A stretch of DNA of 64,000 bases from Pseudonocardia sp. MH-G8 (GTDB lineage Bacteria; Actinomycetota; Actinomycetes; Mycobacteriales; Pseudonocardiaceae), in the NCBI RefSeq assembly GCF_002262885.1, contig NZ_NKYF01000027.1, positions 62,001-126,000 on the forward strand. The letters run 5' to 3'. The position numbers were made by a program, and so were the translations under genes. The first letter of the stretch is position 1. Every line of letters begins with the position of its first letter. Below the pieces are notes generated by a model. That model was not told the DNA's origin. It did no database searches and was given only the letters and a program-made list of their open reading frames with translations. Shown here piece after piece: positions 33,066 through 41,170 of this stretch.

Positions 33066-34148
33066 TCAGGAAGCGATGGGGCCCGACTCGACGATGGTGA
33101 AGCTCGTCGGCGGCGCGTCCTCGTCCATGAAGCCGGTCTCCTTCATGAGGTCGAACAGCCGCGTCTCCTCTGCGACCCACTCCTGGTCGAGCTGCGCCGT
33201 CGGGGCGAACCAGTCGTAGCGGGTGTCCAACCAGTCCCTGAGGAAGGCTGCCTCCTCCTCGCTGCGCACAGCGAAGTCCTCCGGATAGGCCGCGATGATC
33301 TCGTCACGGTGTTCTTGCCACTTCGTGATGCCGCGATCCCACAGGGCGATGAGGAACTGGGCTTCCTCGGGGTTCTTCTCCACCCACGCCTTGCGGGCGA
33401 CGAAGACGTTCGTCTGCGGGTGAGTCGTCGCCGCCTTGTCCACGGCGAAGTGCTCGGCGTACATCTGCGCCGCGGACATGCCGTCGTAGACCGGGCGCAC
33501 CGCACCGCTCATGAGGTCCGGGATGGCGAAGTCGGGGAGGCACAGGCAGGCGTCCGCGTCGCCGCGCGCGACGAGGCTCGAGAGGTTCTGGACGTCGGTC
33601 ACGATGAGCTCGTAGTCGCCGCCGCCAGCACGCAGGTCGGTGCCGCAGAACTTCTGGGCGTACATGCCCCAGATCAGGGTGATGGACACCGCCGTGTAGG
33701 TGGCGATCTTCTTGCCCTCGAGGTCGCAGAGGTTCTGCGCCGGGCTGTTCGCGCCGACAGCGAGGACGCTGCGGTCGCCGTTGTACCTGCCGAAGATCGT
33801 CGCCGGGTCCCCGGTCGCCTCTTCCAGGTCGGGGACCTCGTAGGTCGCCGCGGAGATGACGTCCGCGTGACCCCCGGCGTAGACACCGAACTCATCCCAG
33901 GAGGAGGAGGTAATGACCTGCATCCCCGCCTGCTGCTCCATCTCCTGTTTGATGCCTTCGCTCTCGAGCCACTTCCAGACCGGGTCCGGGGCCATGACCA
34001 TCCGCACGGTTCCATTGGCGTCCGCGACCTCGGTCGCCTCGTCGGCGCCGGATCCCGATCCGCACGCCGCGCCGAAGAGGGAGACCAAGGCGACCAGTGC
34101 GAACCACCTCAGCCGGACTGCCCGGCTGCCTGTAGAAAGCTTGCCCAT
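33066..34148 (-). CDS. ABC importer substrate-binding lipoprotein, NMT1/SsuA type
   Basis: A 360-residue receptor with a lipoprotein signal: a basic start (GSRAVRLRW), hydrophobic core and lipobox LFGAAC (Cys29). The mature part starts GTVRMVMAPDPVWKWLESEG and includes KKIATYTAVSITLIWGMYAQ and GDADACLCLPDFAIPDLM in the ligand cleft. The cleft region has unusually many Cys residues (NLCDLEGK, QKFCGTD, DACLC). The ATG is chosen for AGGAGAGG upstream; longer in-frame starts lack it. It is the first gene of the five-gene importer/LacI unit. The ligand is unknown. Confidence 0.86.
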   Translation of the reverse strand: MGKLSTGSRAVRLRWFALVALVSLFGAACGSGSGADEATEVADANGTVRMVMAPDPVWKWLESEGIKQEMEQQAGMQVITSSSWDEFGVYAGGHADVISAATYEVPDLEEATGDPATIFGRYNGDRSVLAVGANSPAQNLCDLEGKKIATYTAVSITLIWGMYAQKFCGTDLRAGGGDYELIVTDVQNLSSLVARGDADACLCLPDFAIPDLMSGAVRPVYDGMSAAQMYAEHFAVDKAATTHPQTNVFVARKAWVEKNPEEAQFLIALWDRGITKWQEHRDEIIAAYPEDFAVRSEEEAAFLRDWLDTRYDWFAPTAQLDQEWVAEETRLFDLMKETGFMDEDAPPTSFTIVESGPIAS

Positions 34149-34633
34149 CTCGTTCGACCTCTCCTGGTCCGACGCGACGCTGCGTCCTGCGTGATGGATG
34201 TGGGTCGTGAGGGGACCGATGCGATGTCGGGCCGTGGAGGTCGAGCACCTGGTGCGCACATGATCAATGTGACCTGGGTCGCACCCTCCTGGATGACTGT
34301 GCCTGCCGCGCTATGCATTCGTCAAGCACGAACCCCGAGCAAGCAGGAACGAGAGACTGGCGGTCAGGTGCGGCGACGCGCAGGAACGTGATCGGGCTAC
34401 TGCTGCGCGTGTGCTTGCTGACCTCGGAAGTTCGCGCCGTGCTCGAGTCTCGAAGTTCTCAGCTGAGCAGCACTGGCCGGCATGGCCCTTGACATGACTG
34501 CGGATGCATCCAACGATGCGGATCAGCGCACACCTCGCCCGGAGGCGGGCGGAGGAGACAACCTGCTCTCCCTGGACGGCGAGCCCCGCCAACGGGCGAC
34601 GCCTGACATCGAACGCCCCGAGAGGACACGGAG
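34149..34633. other. Divergent control region between importer and amidohydrolase
   Basis: No gene is supported in this 485-bp stretch. It contains the 15-bp inverted repeat at 34257-34271 and a perfect 10-bp palindrome CTCAGCTGAG at 34458-34467. A rightward TTGACA lies at 34489-34494 with a weak AACGAT 17 bp later (34512-34517). On the minus strand TTGACG is present near 34322-34327 without a good -10. The rightward element could drive the amidohydrolase gene with a leader of about 110 nt. Confidence 0.4.
34257..34271. promoter_or_regulatory. Candidate operator: CACAT-N5-ATGTG
   Basis: Perfect 5-bp arms around GATCA form a 15-bp inverted repeat 109 bp upstream of the importer receptor start. 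AT-rich symmetry of this kind is rare in the surrounding GC-rich DNA. The LacI-family protein encoded at the end of the same operon is a possible ligand, although the centre lacks the CG typical of LacI sites. Confidence 0.3.
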
Positions 34634-35644
34634 ATGAGCCGCTCACACGGTCGCACGGTGGACATCCACGCCCACGTCTTCACACCCGCCTGCCAGGAGC
34701 TCGTTGCGGGGTTGATGTCACCCGAGTACGAACCGTTCTCCTACTGGGCAGGCGCCGAAACCAACGAGTACCAGGCCGGCCACATGGCCGACATCCTCCC
34801 GAAGGCGACAGATCCGGCGGTGCGCATCGCGGACATGGACGCCATGGGAGTGGACGTGCAGGCCATCTCCGTCGCGCCGCCGCAGTACTACTACTGGACG
34901 GACGTGAAGCTCGGCCGGAAGCTGGCACGGATGCAAAACGAGAACCTGGCATCCATCGTCCACGACCATCCCGACCGGTTCGTCGGCCTGGCTACCGTTC
35001 CGATGCAGGACGTGTCCTCCGCGGTCGCGGAGCTCGAGTACTGCATCCGCGATCTGGACTTCCGCGGCGTCGAGATCAACACGAACATCTTCGGGCTCGA
35101 CCTCGACGACCCGCGCTACCGGCCGTTCTTCGCAAAGGCCGAGGAGCTCGACGTGGTCGTGCTGCTGCACCCGAACGGCTTCACACACGGGGAGCGGCTG
35201 CAGCGGTACTACATGACCAACGTCGTCGGGAACCCGCTCGACACCACCGTGGCCGTCAACCGGATCATTCACGGGGGAGTGCTCGAGGAGCACCCCGCGC
35301 TGAAGATGTGTCTGGTGCACGGCGGCGGCTTCCTGCCCTTCTACTCCTCCCGGATGGACCACTCCTACGAAGTCCGTCCGGAAGGCCGCCACCACATCTC
35401 GCGTCCGCCGAGCACCTACCTCAAGCAGCTGTACGTCGACTGCCTGGTCTTCGATCCGGTGCACCTGGAGTTCCTGATCCAGCAGATGGGGGCCGACCGC
35501 GTCGTCGTGGGCACTGACTACCCCTTCGACATGGGGCACTACGACCCGCTCGGCCAGATCGACGGCGTCCCCGGCTTGAGCGACGAGGAGAAGGAGCTCA
35601 TCCGCAGCACGACGGCAGCACGACTGCTCAACCTCAAGGCCTGA
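34634..35644 (+). CDS. Amidohydrolase family protein (ACMSD-like decarboxylase/hydrolase)
   Basis: A 336-residue metal-dependent TIM-barrel of the Amidohydro_2 group that includes aminocarboxymuconate-semialdehyde decarboxylase and gamma-resorcylate decarboxylase. The metal and catalytic residues are visible: VDIHAHVF (HxH, residues about 11-13), VLLHPNGF, LVHGGGFLPF and GTDYPFDMG with the conserved Asp. GAGAGGA lies upstream of the ATG. It is followed 32 bp later by a Gfo/Idh/MocA dehydrogenase. Decarboxylation or hydrolysis of an aromatic or ring-opened acid is likely, but the two activities cannot be told apart by eye. Confidence 0.86.
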   Translation: MSRSHGRTVDIHAHVFTPACQELVAGLMSPEYEPFSYWAGAETNEYQAGHMADILPKATDPAVRIADMDAMGVDVQAISVAPPQYYYWTDVKLGRKLARMQNENLASIVHDHPDRFVGLATVPMQDVSSAVAELEYCIRDLDFRGVEINTNIFGLDLDDPRYRPFFAKAEELDVVVLLHPNGFTHGERLQRYYMTNVVGNPLDTTVAVNRIIHGGVLEEHPALKMCLVHGGGFLPFYSSRMDHSYEVRPEGRHHISRPPSTYLKQLYVDCLVFDPVHLEFLIQQMGADRVVVGTDYPFDMGHYDPLGQIDGVPGLSDEEKELIRSTTAARLLNLKA

Positions 35645-35676
35645 CGCCTGGCGATTCTGCTTCGAGAGGGGGCTCG

Positions 35677-36669
35677 TTGATTCACGCGGCGATCGTCGGA
35701 CTGGGGTGGTGGGGGCAGAAGATCGCCCGCGAGCTGAGCGCGAGTGACCGGATCCGGCCGGTGCTCGGCGTCGACCCCCAGCCGGCCGGGCGGGAGTGGG
35801 CGCACGACGCGGGCATGGCTGTGGCGGCGAGCCTGCAGGAGGCGCTGGACGATCCACGGATCGACGCGGTCGTCCTCTGCTCGCCCCATCGCTTCCATGC
35901 CGAACAGATCGTCGCCGCAGCAGAGGCGGGCAAACACGTCTTCTGCGAGAAGCCCTTCTGCGCGACATCGGCGGAGGCGGACGTCGCGATCACCGCCGTC
36001 GAGGCGGCAGGCGTGCAACTGGGTATCGGGCACGAACGCCGCTTCGAACCCGCGGTCATGGAGCTACAGGAGCGCTGCCGATCAGGTGATCTCGGGACGG
36101 CGCTGGTGTTCGAGGGCAACTTCAGTCAGGACAACTTCTTGGCGCTACCTGCGGACAACTGGCGGTTGTCGAGCGTCGAGGCGCCTGTCGGCCCGCTCTC
36201 TGCCACCGGTATCCACCTGGTCGACCTGGCCATCAGTGTCCTCGGCGAACCGAGCGAGGTGTGGGCACGGCTGAGCACCCGCGCCACGTCCTTCCGGAAC
36301 GGCGACACCCTTTCCGTCACGCTCGCTTTCACGAGCGGAGCGACGGCGACGATCACGGCGATTCTCACGACACCGTTCATCGGCCGGGTGTGCGTGCTCG
36401 GATCCGAGGGGTGGATGGAGATCCGCGACCGCAGCCACCCGGAGAGCTCAGCCGGTTGGGATGTCACCGTGGCGCACCGCGGCGGCGTGAAGGACGAGCG
36501 GTTCGTCCCGCCGACGGCGGCCGTCCGCGACAATCTCGAACACTTCGCCGATGCGGTCGAGGGCGTCGCCGCCTATCCGGTCACGAGCGCGGAGATCCGC
36601 GCCGATGTCCGGGCGTTCGAGGCCATCACCCGTTCCGCACTGAGTGGCGCGGTCGAAGCGGTGCGGTGA
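35677..36669 (+). CDS. Gfo/Idh/MocA-family NAD(P) oxidoreductase
   Basis: A 330-residue dehydrogenase. The Rossmann motif is AAIVGLGWWGQKIARELS (near residues 4-20), the catalytic-lysine segment is HVFCEKPFCATSAEA (EKP motif, near residue 90), and the C-terminal part has the alpha/beta dimer domain including GPLSATGIHLVDLAI. Members oxidise or reduce sugars, inositols, or dihydro-diols and cyclic acids. The TTG start is supported by GAGAGGGGG upstream and by being the first codon of the Rossmann strand. It probably shares a transcript with the amidohydrolase. Confidence 0.88.
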   Translation: MIHAAIVGLGWWGQKIARELSASDRIRPVLGVDPQPAGREWAHDAGMAVAASLQEALDDPRIDAVVLCSPHRFHAEQIVAAAEAGKHVFCEKPFCATSAEADVAITAVEAAGVQLGIGHERRFEPAVMELQERCRSGDLGTALVFEGNFSQDNFLALPADNWRLSSVEAPVGPLSATGIHLVDLAISVLGEPSEVWARLSTRATSFRNGDTLSVTLAFTSGATATITAILTTPFIGRVCVLGSEGWMEIRDRSHPESSAGWDVTVAHRGGVKDERFVPPTAAVRDNLEHFADAVEGVAAYPVTSAEIRADVRAFEAITRSALSGAVEAVR

Positions 36670-36715
36670 TCGGCCGGCACCCGCTGGCGCGGACCCGGCG
36701 GCCGGTGGGCTGATC
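36668..36715. terminator. Possible bidirectional terminator between convergent genes
   Basis: GATCGGCC (36668-36675) can pair with GGCTGATC (36708-36715), 8 pairs with one G-U, enclosing a GC-rich loop that can itself fold. It overlaps the stop codon of the dehydrogenase and lies just before the end of the convergent GntR gene. No U-tract is present, as is common for actinobacteria, so the call is weak. Confidence 0.28.
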
Positions 36716-36731
36716 GCCGAACGGCGGCGAC

Positions 36732-37403
36732 CTACAGCAGCCCGTTCGCGTGCGCCTCCTCGATGACGGCCAGGGTCGAGCGCAGGTGCTGCACGGTCAA
36801 CCCGATCGCGGCTTCGCGATCCCGCCGCCGGTAGATGTCCAGCAGCTCGTGGTGTTCCTCGTTGGCCTCGGCGACCTGGCGTGGGCGGGCGTCCAACGAG
36901 ACGGCGACGTACCCCGCGGCGCTGTCGCGCAGTCCGGCCAGGATCTGGGACAGCCTGCTCTTCGCGTCGACCTCGCTGAACGCCGCGTGGAACTCCCGGT
37001 TGAGGTTCACCCAGATCGACATGTCGTTCTCGGTCGCCATCCGCCCGGCGAGCTCCTCGGCCCGCGTGAGTTGCTCCTCGCTGATCCGCTCGACGACCCG
37101 CGCGACCATGAGTGGTTCGAGGGTCATCCGCAGCTCGTAGATCTCCCGGACCTCGTCGATGTCCAGCCGGCGGACGATGGCGCCGCGGTGGGCGTCGAGC
37201 AGCACCAGCCCCTCGGCGGCCAGGTCGCGCAACGCCTCCCGCACCGGGGTGGTGCTCACGCCCAGCTGCCGGGCGAGGTCGGATTGCACGAGACGGGCTC
37301 CCGCGGGGAGCGTGCGGTCGAGGATGGCTGCGCGCAGGGTGGCGCGCACGTGCTCGTAGGCGGTGCGTGTGCGCGCTGGTGCGGCGAGTCGACCGATCGG
37401 CAC
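36732..37403 (-). CDS. GntR-family (FCD) transcriptional regulator
   Basis: A 223-residue FadR-subfamily regulator. The winged helix spans about residues 10-75 (AYEHVRATLRAAILDRTLPAG, DLARQLGVSTTPVREALRDLAAEGLV). The FCD domain follows at about 85-210, with metal-ligand-type residues in NREFHAAF and EEHHELLDIYRRRD. GTG 37403 is chosen because AAGAGG lies 5 nt upstream; an ATG 14 codons earlier lacks a site. It follows the asparaginase gene by 55 bp on the same strand, suggesting control of that operon and perhaps of the divergent MFS operon. Confidence 0.88.
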   Translation of the reverse strand: MPIGRLAAPARTRTAYEHVRATLRAAILDRTLPAGARLVQSDLARQLGVSTTPVREALRDLAAEGLVLLDAHRGAIVRRLDIDEVREIYELRMTLEPLMVARVVERISEEQLTRAEELAGRMATENDMSIWVNLNREFHAAFSEVDAKSRLSQILAGLRDSAAGYVAVSLDARPRQVAEANEEHHELLDIYRRRDREAAIGLTVQHLRSTLAVIEEAHANGLL

Positions 37404-37458
37404 GTGAACCTCTTGACGTCGTGTGGGGCGATCTGTGTGCGGCATCCGGCCCTCGAAT

Positions 37459-38511
37459 CTAATCGGGTGGCCCGCCCGGCGCCCCGCCCCGGCGGGCGAA
37501 CTCGTCGCGCACGCGCTCGGTGGACGCGCCGGTCGCGAGTAGTGACCACAGCAGCACCCGCGCCTTGAGAGGGTCGAGCCACCCGGCCGGCACCGCCCCG
37601 CGCGCGGCCAGGTCGCTCTCCGAGCCATCGAAGGCGTAGGTCGTGCTCAGCGTCGATCCTGCTCCGGTTCGCGTCGCGAATACGACCATCATCGTGGCGC
37701 AGGCCTCCTCGATGACGTCCGCCGTGGCGGCGGAGACATGGCCGGCGCCGAACGCCGCCACGACGGCACCGTGGTAGCCGTCTGCACGAGCGAGCCGCAG
37801 TAGCCCCCCGTCGTCGCCGAGGCAGGCGTCGATCATCGCCACGCGCGGACTGTCCCGGCGGCCGGGCGTGTGCAGGTGGGGCCAGCGGGAGGGGCGGTTC
37901 CCCCGGACGAGCATGCCCTCGCGCAGCACCGCAAGCGGCCCGAAGACCGGCGAGGTGAACGCCGCGGGATCGGAGGCGTGGGCCTTGCGCACGCGCGCCG
38001 CAGCGTGCACCTCGTCGTTCATCACCACCAGCACACCCAGCGATCGGCACTGGACCGCGGCCGCGGCCCGCACCGCCGCCAGGAGGTTGGCGGGACCGTC
38101 CGCTCCCGGTGCGCCGGGGGTGCGCATCGCAGCGGTGACGACCAGCGGCTCGGGGTGGCGCCAGTGCAGGTCCAGCAGGTAGGAGGTCTCCTCGAGGGTG
38201 TCGGTGCCCTGGATCAGGACGACGCCGGCCGCCCCGCCCGCGACGGCCTCCTCGGCCCAGGCCAGCGCGGCCAGAACGTGCCCGAAGGACAGCGACGCGC
38301 TCGGGAGTGAGGCGAGCGTCGTGGCCTCCAGCGTGGCCACCCGATCCAGGTCGGGCACGGCCGCGATCAGATCCTCGGCGCCCAGGGTCGGTACGACGCT
38401 AGCCCGGTCTCCTCCCGTGGTGGTCGTGGTGGTCGTGGTGGTCGTGGTGGTCGTGGTGGTCATCGTGATGGTCCCCCCGAGGGAGGCGACGGCAATGTCG
38501 GGCAGCGTCAT
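37459..38511 (-). CDS. L-asparaginase/glutaminase-family amidohydrolase with a poly-Thr insert
   Basis: A 350-residue type I/II asparaginase-fold enzyme that hydrolyses an amide to acid plus ammonia. The first catalytic motif is ASLGGTITM with nucleophile Thr14, and the second is IQGTDTLEETSYLL with the Thr-Asp pair. NDEVHAAARVRKAHAS supplies the conserved Lys. Directly after the first motif lies a run of 15 consecutive Thr (residues 18-32), exactly where the mobile active-site lid begins; this is not a normal feature of the family. The ATG is chosen because AAGGAG lies 5 nt upstream. It is divergent from the MFS catabolic operon and is followed by a GntR regulator. The substrate may be a pathway amide rather than asparagine. 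Confidence 0.86.
   Translation of the reverse strand: MTLPDIAVASLGGTITMTTTTTTTTTTTTTTTGGDRASVVPTLGAEDLIAAVPDLDRVATLEATTLASLPSASLSFGHVLAALAWAEEAVAGGAAGVVLIQGTDTLEETSYLLDLHWRHPEPLVVTAAMRTPGAPGADGPANLLAAVRAAAAVQCRSLGVLVVMNDEVHAAARVRKAHASDPAAFTSPVFGPLAVLREGMLVRGNRPSRWPHLHTPGRRDSPRVAMIDACLGDDGGLLRLARADGYHGAVVAAFGAGHVSAATADVIEEACATMMVVFATRTGAGSTLSTTYAFDGSESDLAARGAVPAGWLDPLKARVLLWSLLATGASTERVRDEFARRGGAPGGPPD
38416..38460 (-). repeat. Five perfect 9-bp tandem repeats encoding poly-Thr
   Basis: Five uninterrupted copies of ACCACCACG (minus strand) encode Thr x15 in the asparaginase active-site loop. The unit is 9 bp, so gain or loss of copies keeps the frame and changes only loop length by three Thr per unit. 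Purity at the DNA level, including the third-position ACG, implies recent slippage expansion rather than selection for Thr alone. Confidence 0.9.
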
Positions 38512-38520
38512 CTCGTCTCC

Positions 38521-38550
38521 TTGCACCGTGCATCGTCGATTTTATAGGAT
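38521..38550 (+). promoter_or_regulatory. Overlapping divergent promoter elements and small palindrome
   Basis: Rightwards, TTGCAC (38521-38526) and TAGGAT (38545-38550) are spaced by 18 bp and could drive the MFS operon. On the opposite strand TATAAA (38541-38546) is a good -10 for the asparaginase gene. The palindrome TGCAC-C-GTGCA (38522-38532) covers the rightward -35 and is a candidate GntR operator. The elements overlap, so the two directions may compete. Confidence 0.42.
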
Positions 38551-38592
38551 GTGTGTCAGCAACGGAACCGGGAGTCGAAGGAGATGAACGGC

Positions 38593-39864
38593 ATGAGCGA
38601 GCAGCCACCGGCGGCGGCGCGGGCTGCGCCCGGCTCAGGCCTCCCTCGGTTGACGCGAGCGGTCGCGATCACCACGCTCGTCGTCCTGGGGCTGTCCTAC
38701 GTGCTCAATGCGATGGACCGGCAGGTGTTCCCGGTGCTCCTGCCGGCCATCCGCGACGACCTGGGCTTCACGCTCGGGCAGGGTGGGTTGCTCGCGACGA
38801 TCTTCACCCTCGGCATCGGGGTGGCTGGCCTGCCCACCGGCTACCTTCTGGATCGCATCTCCCGCCGCGCGGTCATGGTGGTCGGCATCCTGATCTTCTC
38901 TGCCTTCACGGCGCTGACCGCCCTCGCCGTCGGCTACGCGGACATGTTCGTGTACCGGGCACTCTCCGGCGTCGGTGAGGCCATGCAGAATGCGGCGCTG
39001 TTCTCGGCTGTCGGCGCCTATTTCTTCGCCAGCCGCGCGCTCGCGCTGGGCAGCCTGAACTTTGCCTACGGTGTAGGCAGCTTCCTGGGGCCGCTGCTCG
39101 GAGCGCATCTCGCGACGACGTTCGGCGACTGGCGCGTGCCCTTCTACGTCTACGGTGGCGCGGGTTTCGTCGTTGTGCTGGTGATCGGGACGCTCGTGAG
39201 CAAGCGGTTCACCGAGCAGGTCGAGAACCCGGCCTCGCACCGCGGACCGGCGAGTCTCGACCACGTCCCGGCGCAGCTCTACAACCGCAATCTGCTGCTG
39301 CTCGCGGTGGTGGCGGTGGTCGTCGGGGTCGCGATGTACGGCTACATCGGCCTCTACCCGACGTTCCTGCAGGAGGAGCTCGGCTTCACCCAGGGCGACG
39401 CGGGCCTGGCGGCGAGCATGTTCGGCATCGGCGCCCTCGTGGGCCTGCCGGCCGGATGGCTGGGCGACCGGTTCAACCAGCGCACGATCATGATCGTTGC
39501 CTTGCTGGTGGGGTCCGTCGTCGGCTACCTGCTCTTCAACGGGCCCACCACGCTCGGTCCACAAGTGGCCCTGTCGTTCGCCGAGGGGGCCGTCGCGAGC
39601 GGCTTCCTGTTCGTCAACATCTACTCGTCCATGCAGCGGGCGGTCCGGCCCACGATGGTCGGGCGCGCGTCCGGGCTCTACGTCGCGAGCTTCTACATCC
39701 CTGCGGCGGTCGCCGGATACCTCTTCTCGGCGCTCGTCGACGGCACGGGTTGGGGCGGAGCCGCACTCTGGCAGCTCACCGTTCTCCCGCTCGTCGGGGT
39801 GGCCGTGCTGCTCTTCGTCGACGTCAGCCGGTTCTCCAACGCCCGCGTCTCCGCCCACCACTGA
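38593..39864 (+). CDS. MFS transporter
   Basis: A 423-residue carrier with 12 predicted membrane segments. MFS marks are NAMDRQVFPVLLPAIRDDLG in helix 1, the loop motif GYLLDRISRRAVM between helices 2 and 3, and the repeated loop GWLGDRFNQRTIM between helices 8 and 9. ATG 38593 has GAAGGAG 9 nt upstream; the ATG at 38584 directly abuts it. As the first gene of an operon with hydrolases, an aldehyde dehydrogenase and a cyclic amidohydrolase, it probably imports the pathway substrate, but export cannot be excluded. Confidence 0.88.
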   Translation: MSEQPPAAARAAPGSGLPRLTRAVAITTLVVLGLSYVLNAMDRQVFPVLLPAIRDDLGFTLGQGGLLATIFTLGIGVAGLPTGYLLDRISRRAVMVVGILIFSAFTALTALAVGYADMFVYRALSGVGEAMQNAALFSAVGAYFFASRALALGSLNFAYGVGSFLGPLLGAHLATTFGDWRVPFYVYGGAGFVVVLVIGTLVSKRFTEQVENPASHRGPASLDHVPAQLYNRNLLLLAVVAVVVGVAMYGYIGLYPTFLQEELGFTQGDAGLAASMFGIGALVGLPAGWLGDRFNQRTIMIVALLVGSVVGYLLFNGPTTLGPQVALSFAEGAVASGFLFVNIYSSMQRAVRPTMVGRASGLYVASFYIPAAVAGYLFSALVDGTGWGGAALWQLTVLPLVGVAVLLFVDVSRFSNARVSAHH

Positions 39865-39910
39865 TCGCTCACCGACCGTGCTGCCCACCGACCGCGAGGA
39901 GATCGAGCGC

Positions 39911-41170
39911 GTGAACGGCACCATCCACCAGAAGCCCGGCCCTCGCCGCTGGCACGAGCAGCGCTGGGTCATCGACTCCGTGCTCCGCACCGACGGCCTG
40001 GAGTGGGACCAGCCCCGCGTCGCCTACACCCTGCGGCCGATGGGCGTGGACGGCACTCCCGACTTCACCGTGGCCCGGTCCCGCATCACGAAGTTCGCCG
40101 ACATCACACCCGTGTTCACCGAGCTGGCGCAGCTGCGCGAGCGCAAGGCGGTGGCCGCAGAGGCCGAGGGGCACGCCGTCACGGCCCGAGAGCACTTCTT
40201 CCACGCGGCACTGCTGTACGCCACGGCCGAGTGGCCGATCTGGGAGGACAGCGCCACGCTCGTCGATCTCGACGACCGCAAGAACTCCTGCTACGGCTGC
40301 TATGCCCGCCTCGCCGACCACCATGTCGAGCGGGTCGAGATCCCGTTCGGCGACGGGTACGTCCCCGCCTGGTTCCATCTGCCCGTCGGGTACACCGAAG
40401 GGCCGTTGCCCACCGTGATCGCCTGCGGGGGGATGGACGCGCCCAAGGAGCTCAACGTCAACCTGTACGGCGACAAGCTGCTGCAGCGCGGCTTCGCGGT
40501 GCTCTCCTTCGACGGTCCCGGCCAGGGGGAGGCGCCGATCCGTGGCGTGCACTTCACGCCGACGGCATGGGTCGACGCCGGCGAGGCCGTGATGCGCTGG
40601 TGCCGTTCGCGCGCGGAGGTCGACAGCTCCCGGATCGTCGGCTTCGGCCTGTCCTTCGGCTCGTACTGGATGTCCCAGATCGCGGCGACCCAGCCCGAGC
40701 TGCGCGGCTGCGTGGTCGGACTGGTCTGCCACGAGCCGGGCGGCCACATGATCTTCGAGATGGCGTCGCCGAGCTTCAAGGCGCGCTACATGTGGATGTC
40801 TGGCCTTGAGCACGACGAGGAGGCCTTCGACCGGATGGCGCAGGAGATCGACCTGCGCCCGCTGATGGCCGGCATGACGGTGCCGTGGCTGGTGGTGGCC
40901 GGTGACGAGGACGAGCTGTCGCCGATGCAGCACAGCTACGACCTCGCCCGGGAGTGCGCGAGCCCGTCGCCCATGCTCGTCTACCAGCAGGGCCGACACG
41001 CGCTGTCGCTGCCGACCCCGTCGGTGGCGCTCGGGCCGAACTGGCTGACCTACGCGGGGGACTGGTTGCTGGCGCGGGTCGCCGGCGTCCCCGCCGAGGA
41101 CTACGTGGACCACGTGCTGCCCACCGGCGCGATCGAGCGCCGCCCGCACCCGAAGGAGCAGGGCCGATGA
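39911..41170 (+). CDS. Alpha/beta hydrolase, FrsA / 2,6-dihydroxypseudooxynicotine hydrolase-like
   Basis: A 419-residue hydrolase with an N-terminal helical domain of about 160 residues (AREHFFHAALLYATAEWPIWED) before the alpha/beta core. Core motifs are VIACGGMDAPKEL (oxyanion region), LSFDGPGQGEAP, the nucleophile elbow GFGLSFGSYW (Ser in G-L-S-F-G), the acid in VVAGDEDELSP and the His in YQQGRHALSL. This two-domain plan fits the DUF1100/FrsA-like group that includes the C-C bond hydrolase of nicotine degradation. GTG 39911 is chosen for GAGGAG 9 nt upstream. Its stop overlaps the isochorismatase-like gene. Carbon-carbon or ester cleavage of a ring-derived ketone is inferred. Confidence 0.83.
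   Translation: MNGTIHQKPGPRRWHEQRWVIDSVLRTDGLEWDQPRVAYTLRPMGVDGTPDFTVARSRITKFADITPVFTELAQLRERKAVAAEAEGHAVTAREHFFHAALLYATAEWPIWEDSATLVDLDDRKNSCYGCYARLADHHVERVEIPFGDGYVPAWFHLPVGYTEGPLPTVIACGGMDAPKELNVNLYGDKLLQRGFAVLSFDGPGQGEAPIRGVHFTPTAWVDAGEAVMRWCRSRAEVDSSRIVGFGLSFGSYWMSQIAATQPELRGCVVGLVCHEPGGHMIFEMASPSFKARYMWMSGLEHDEEAFDRMAQEIDLRPLMAGMTVPWLVVAGDEDELSPMQHSYDLARECASPSPMLVYQQGRHALSLPTPSVALGPNWLTYAGDWLLARVAGVPAEDYVDHVLPTGAIERRPHPKEQGR

Noticed and set aside
38416..38460. The 9-bp repeats as a CRISPR-like or protein-binding array
   Set aside because: Copies are contiguous without spacers, in frame within the asparaginase gene; a coding microsatellite explains them.
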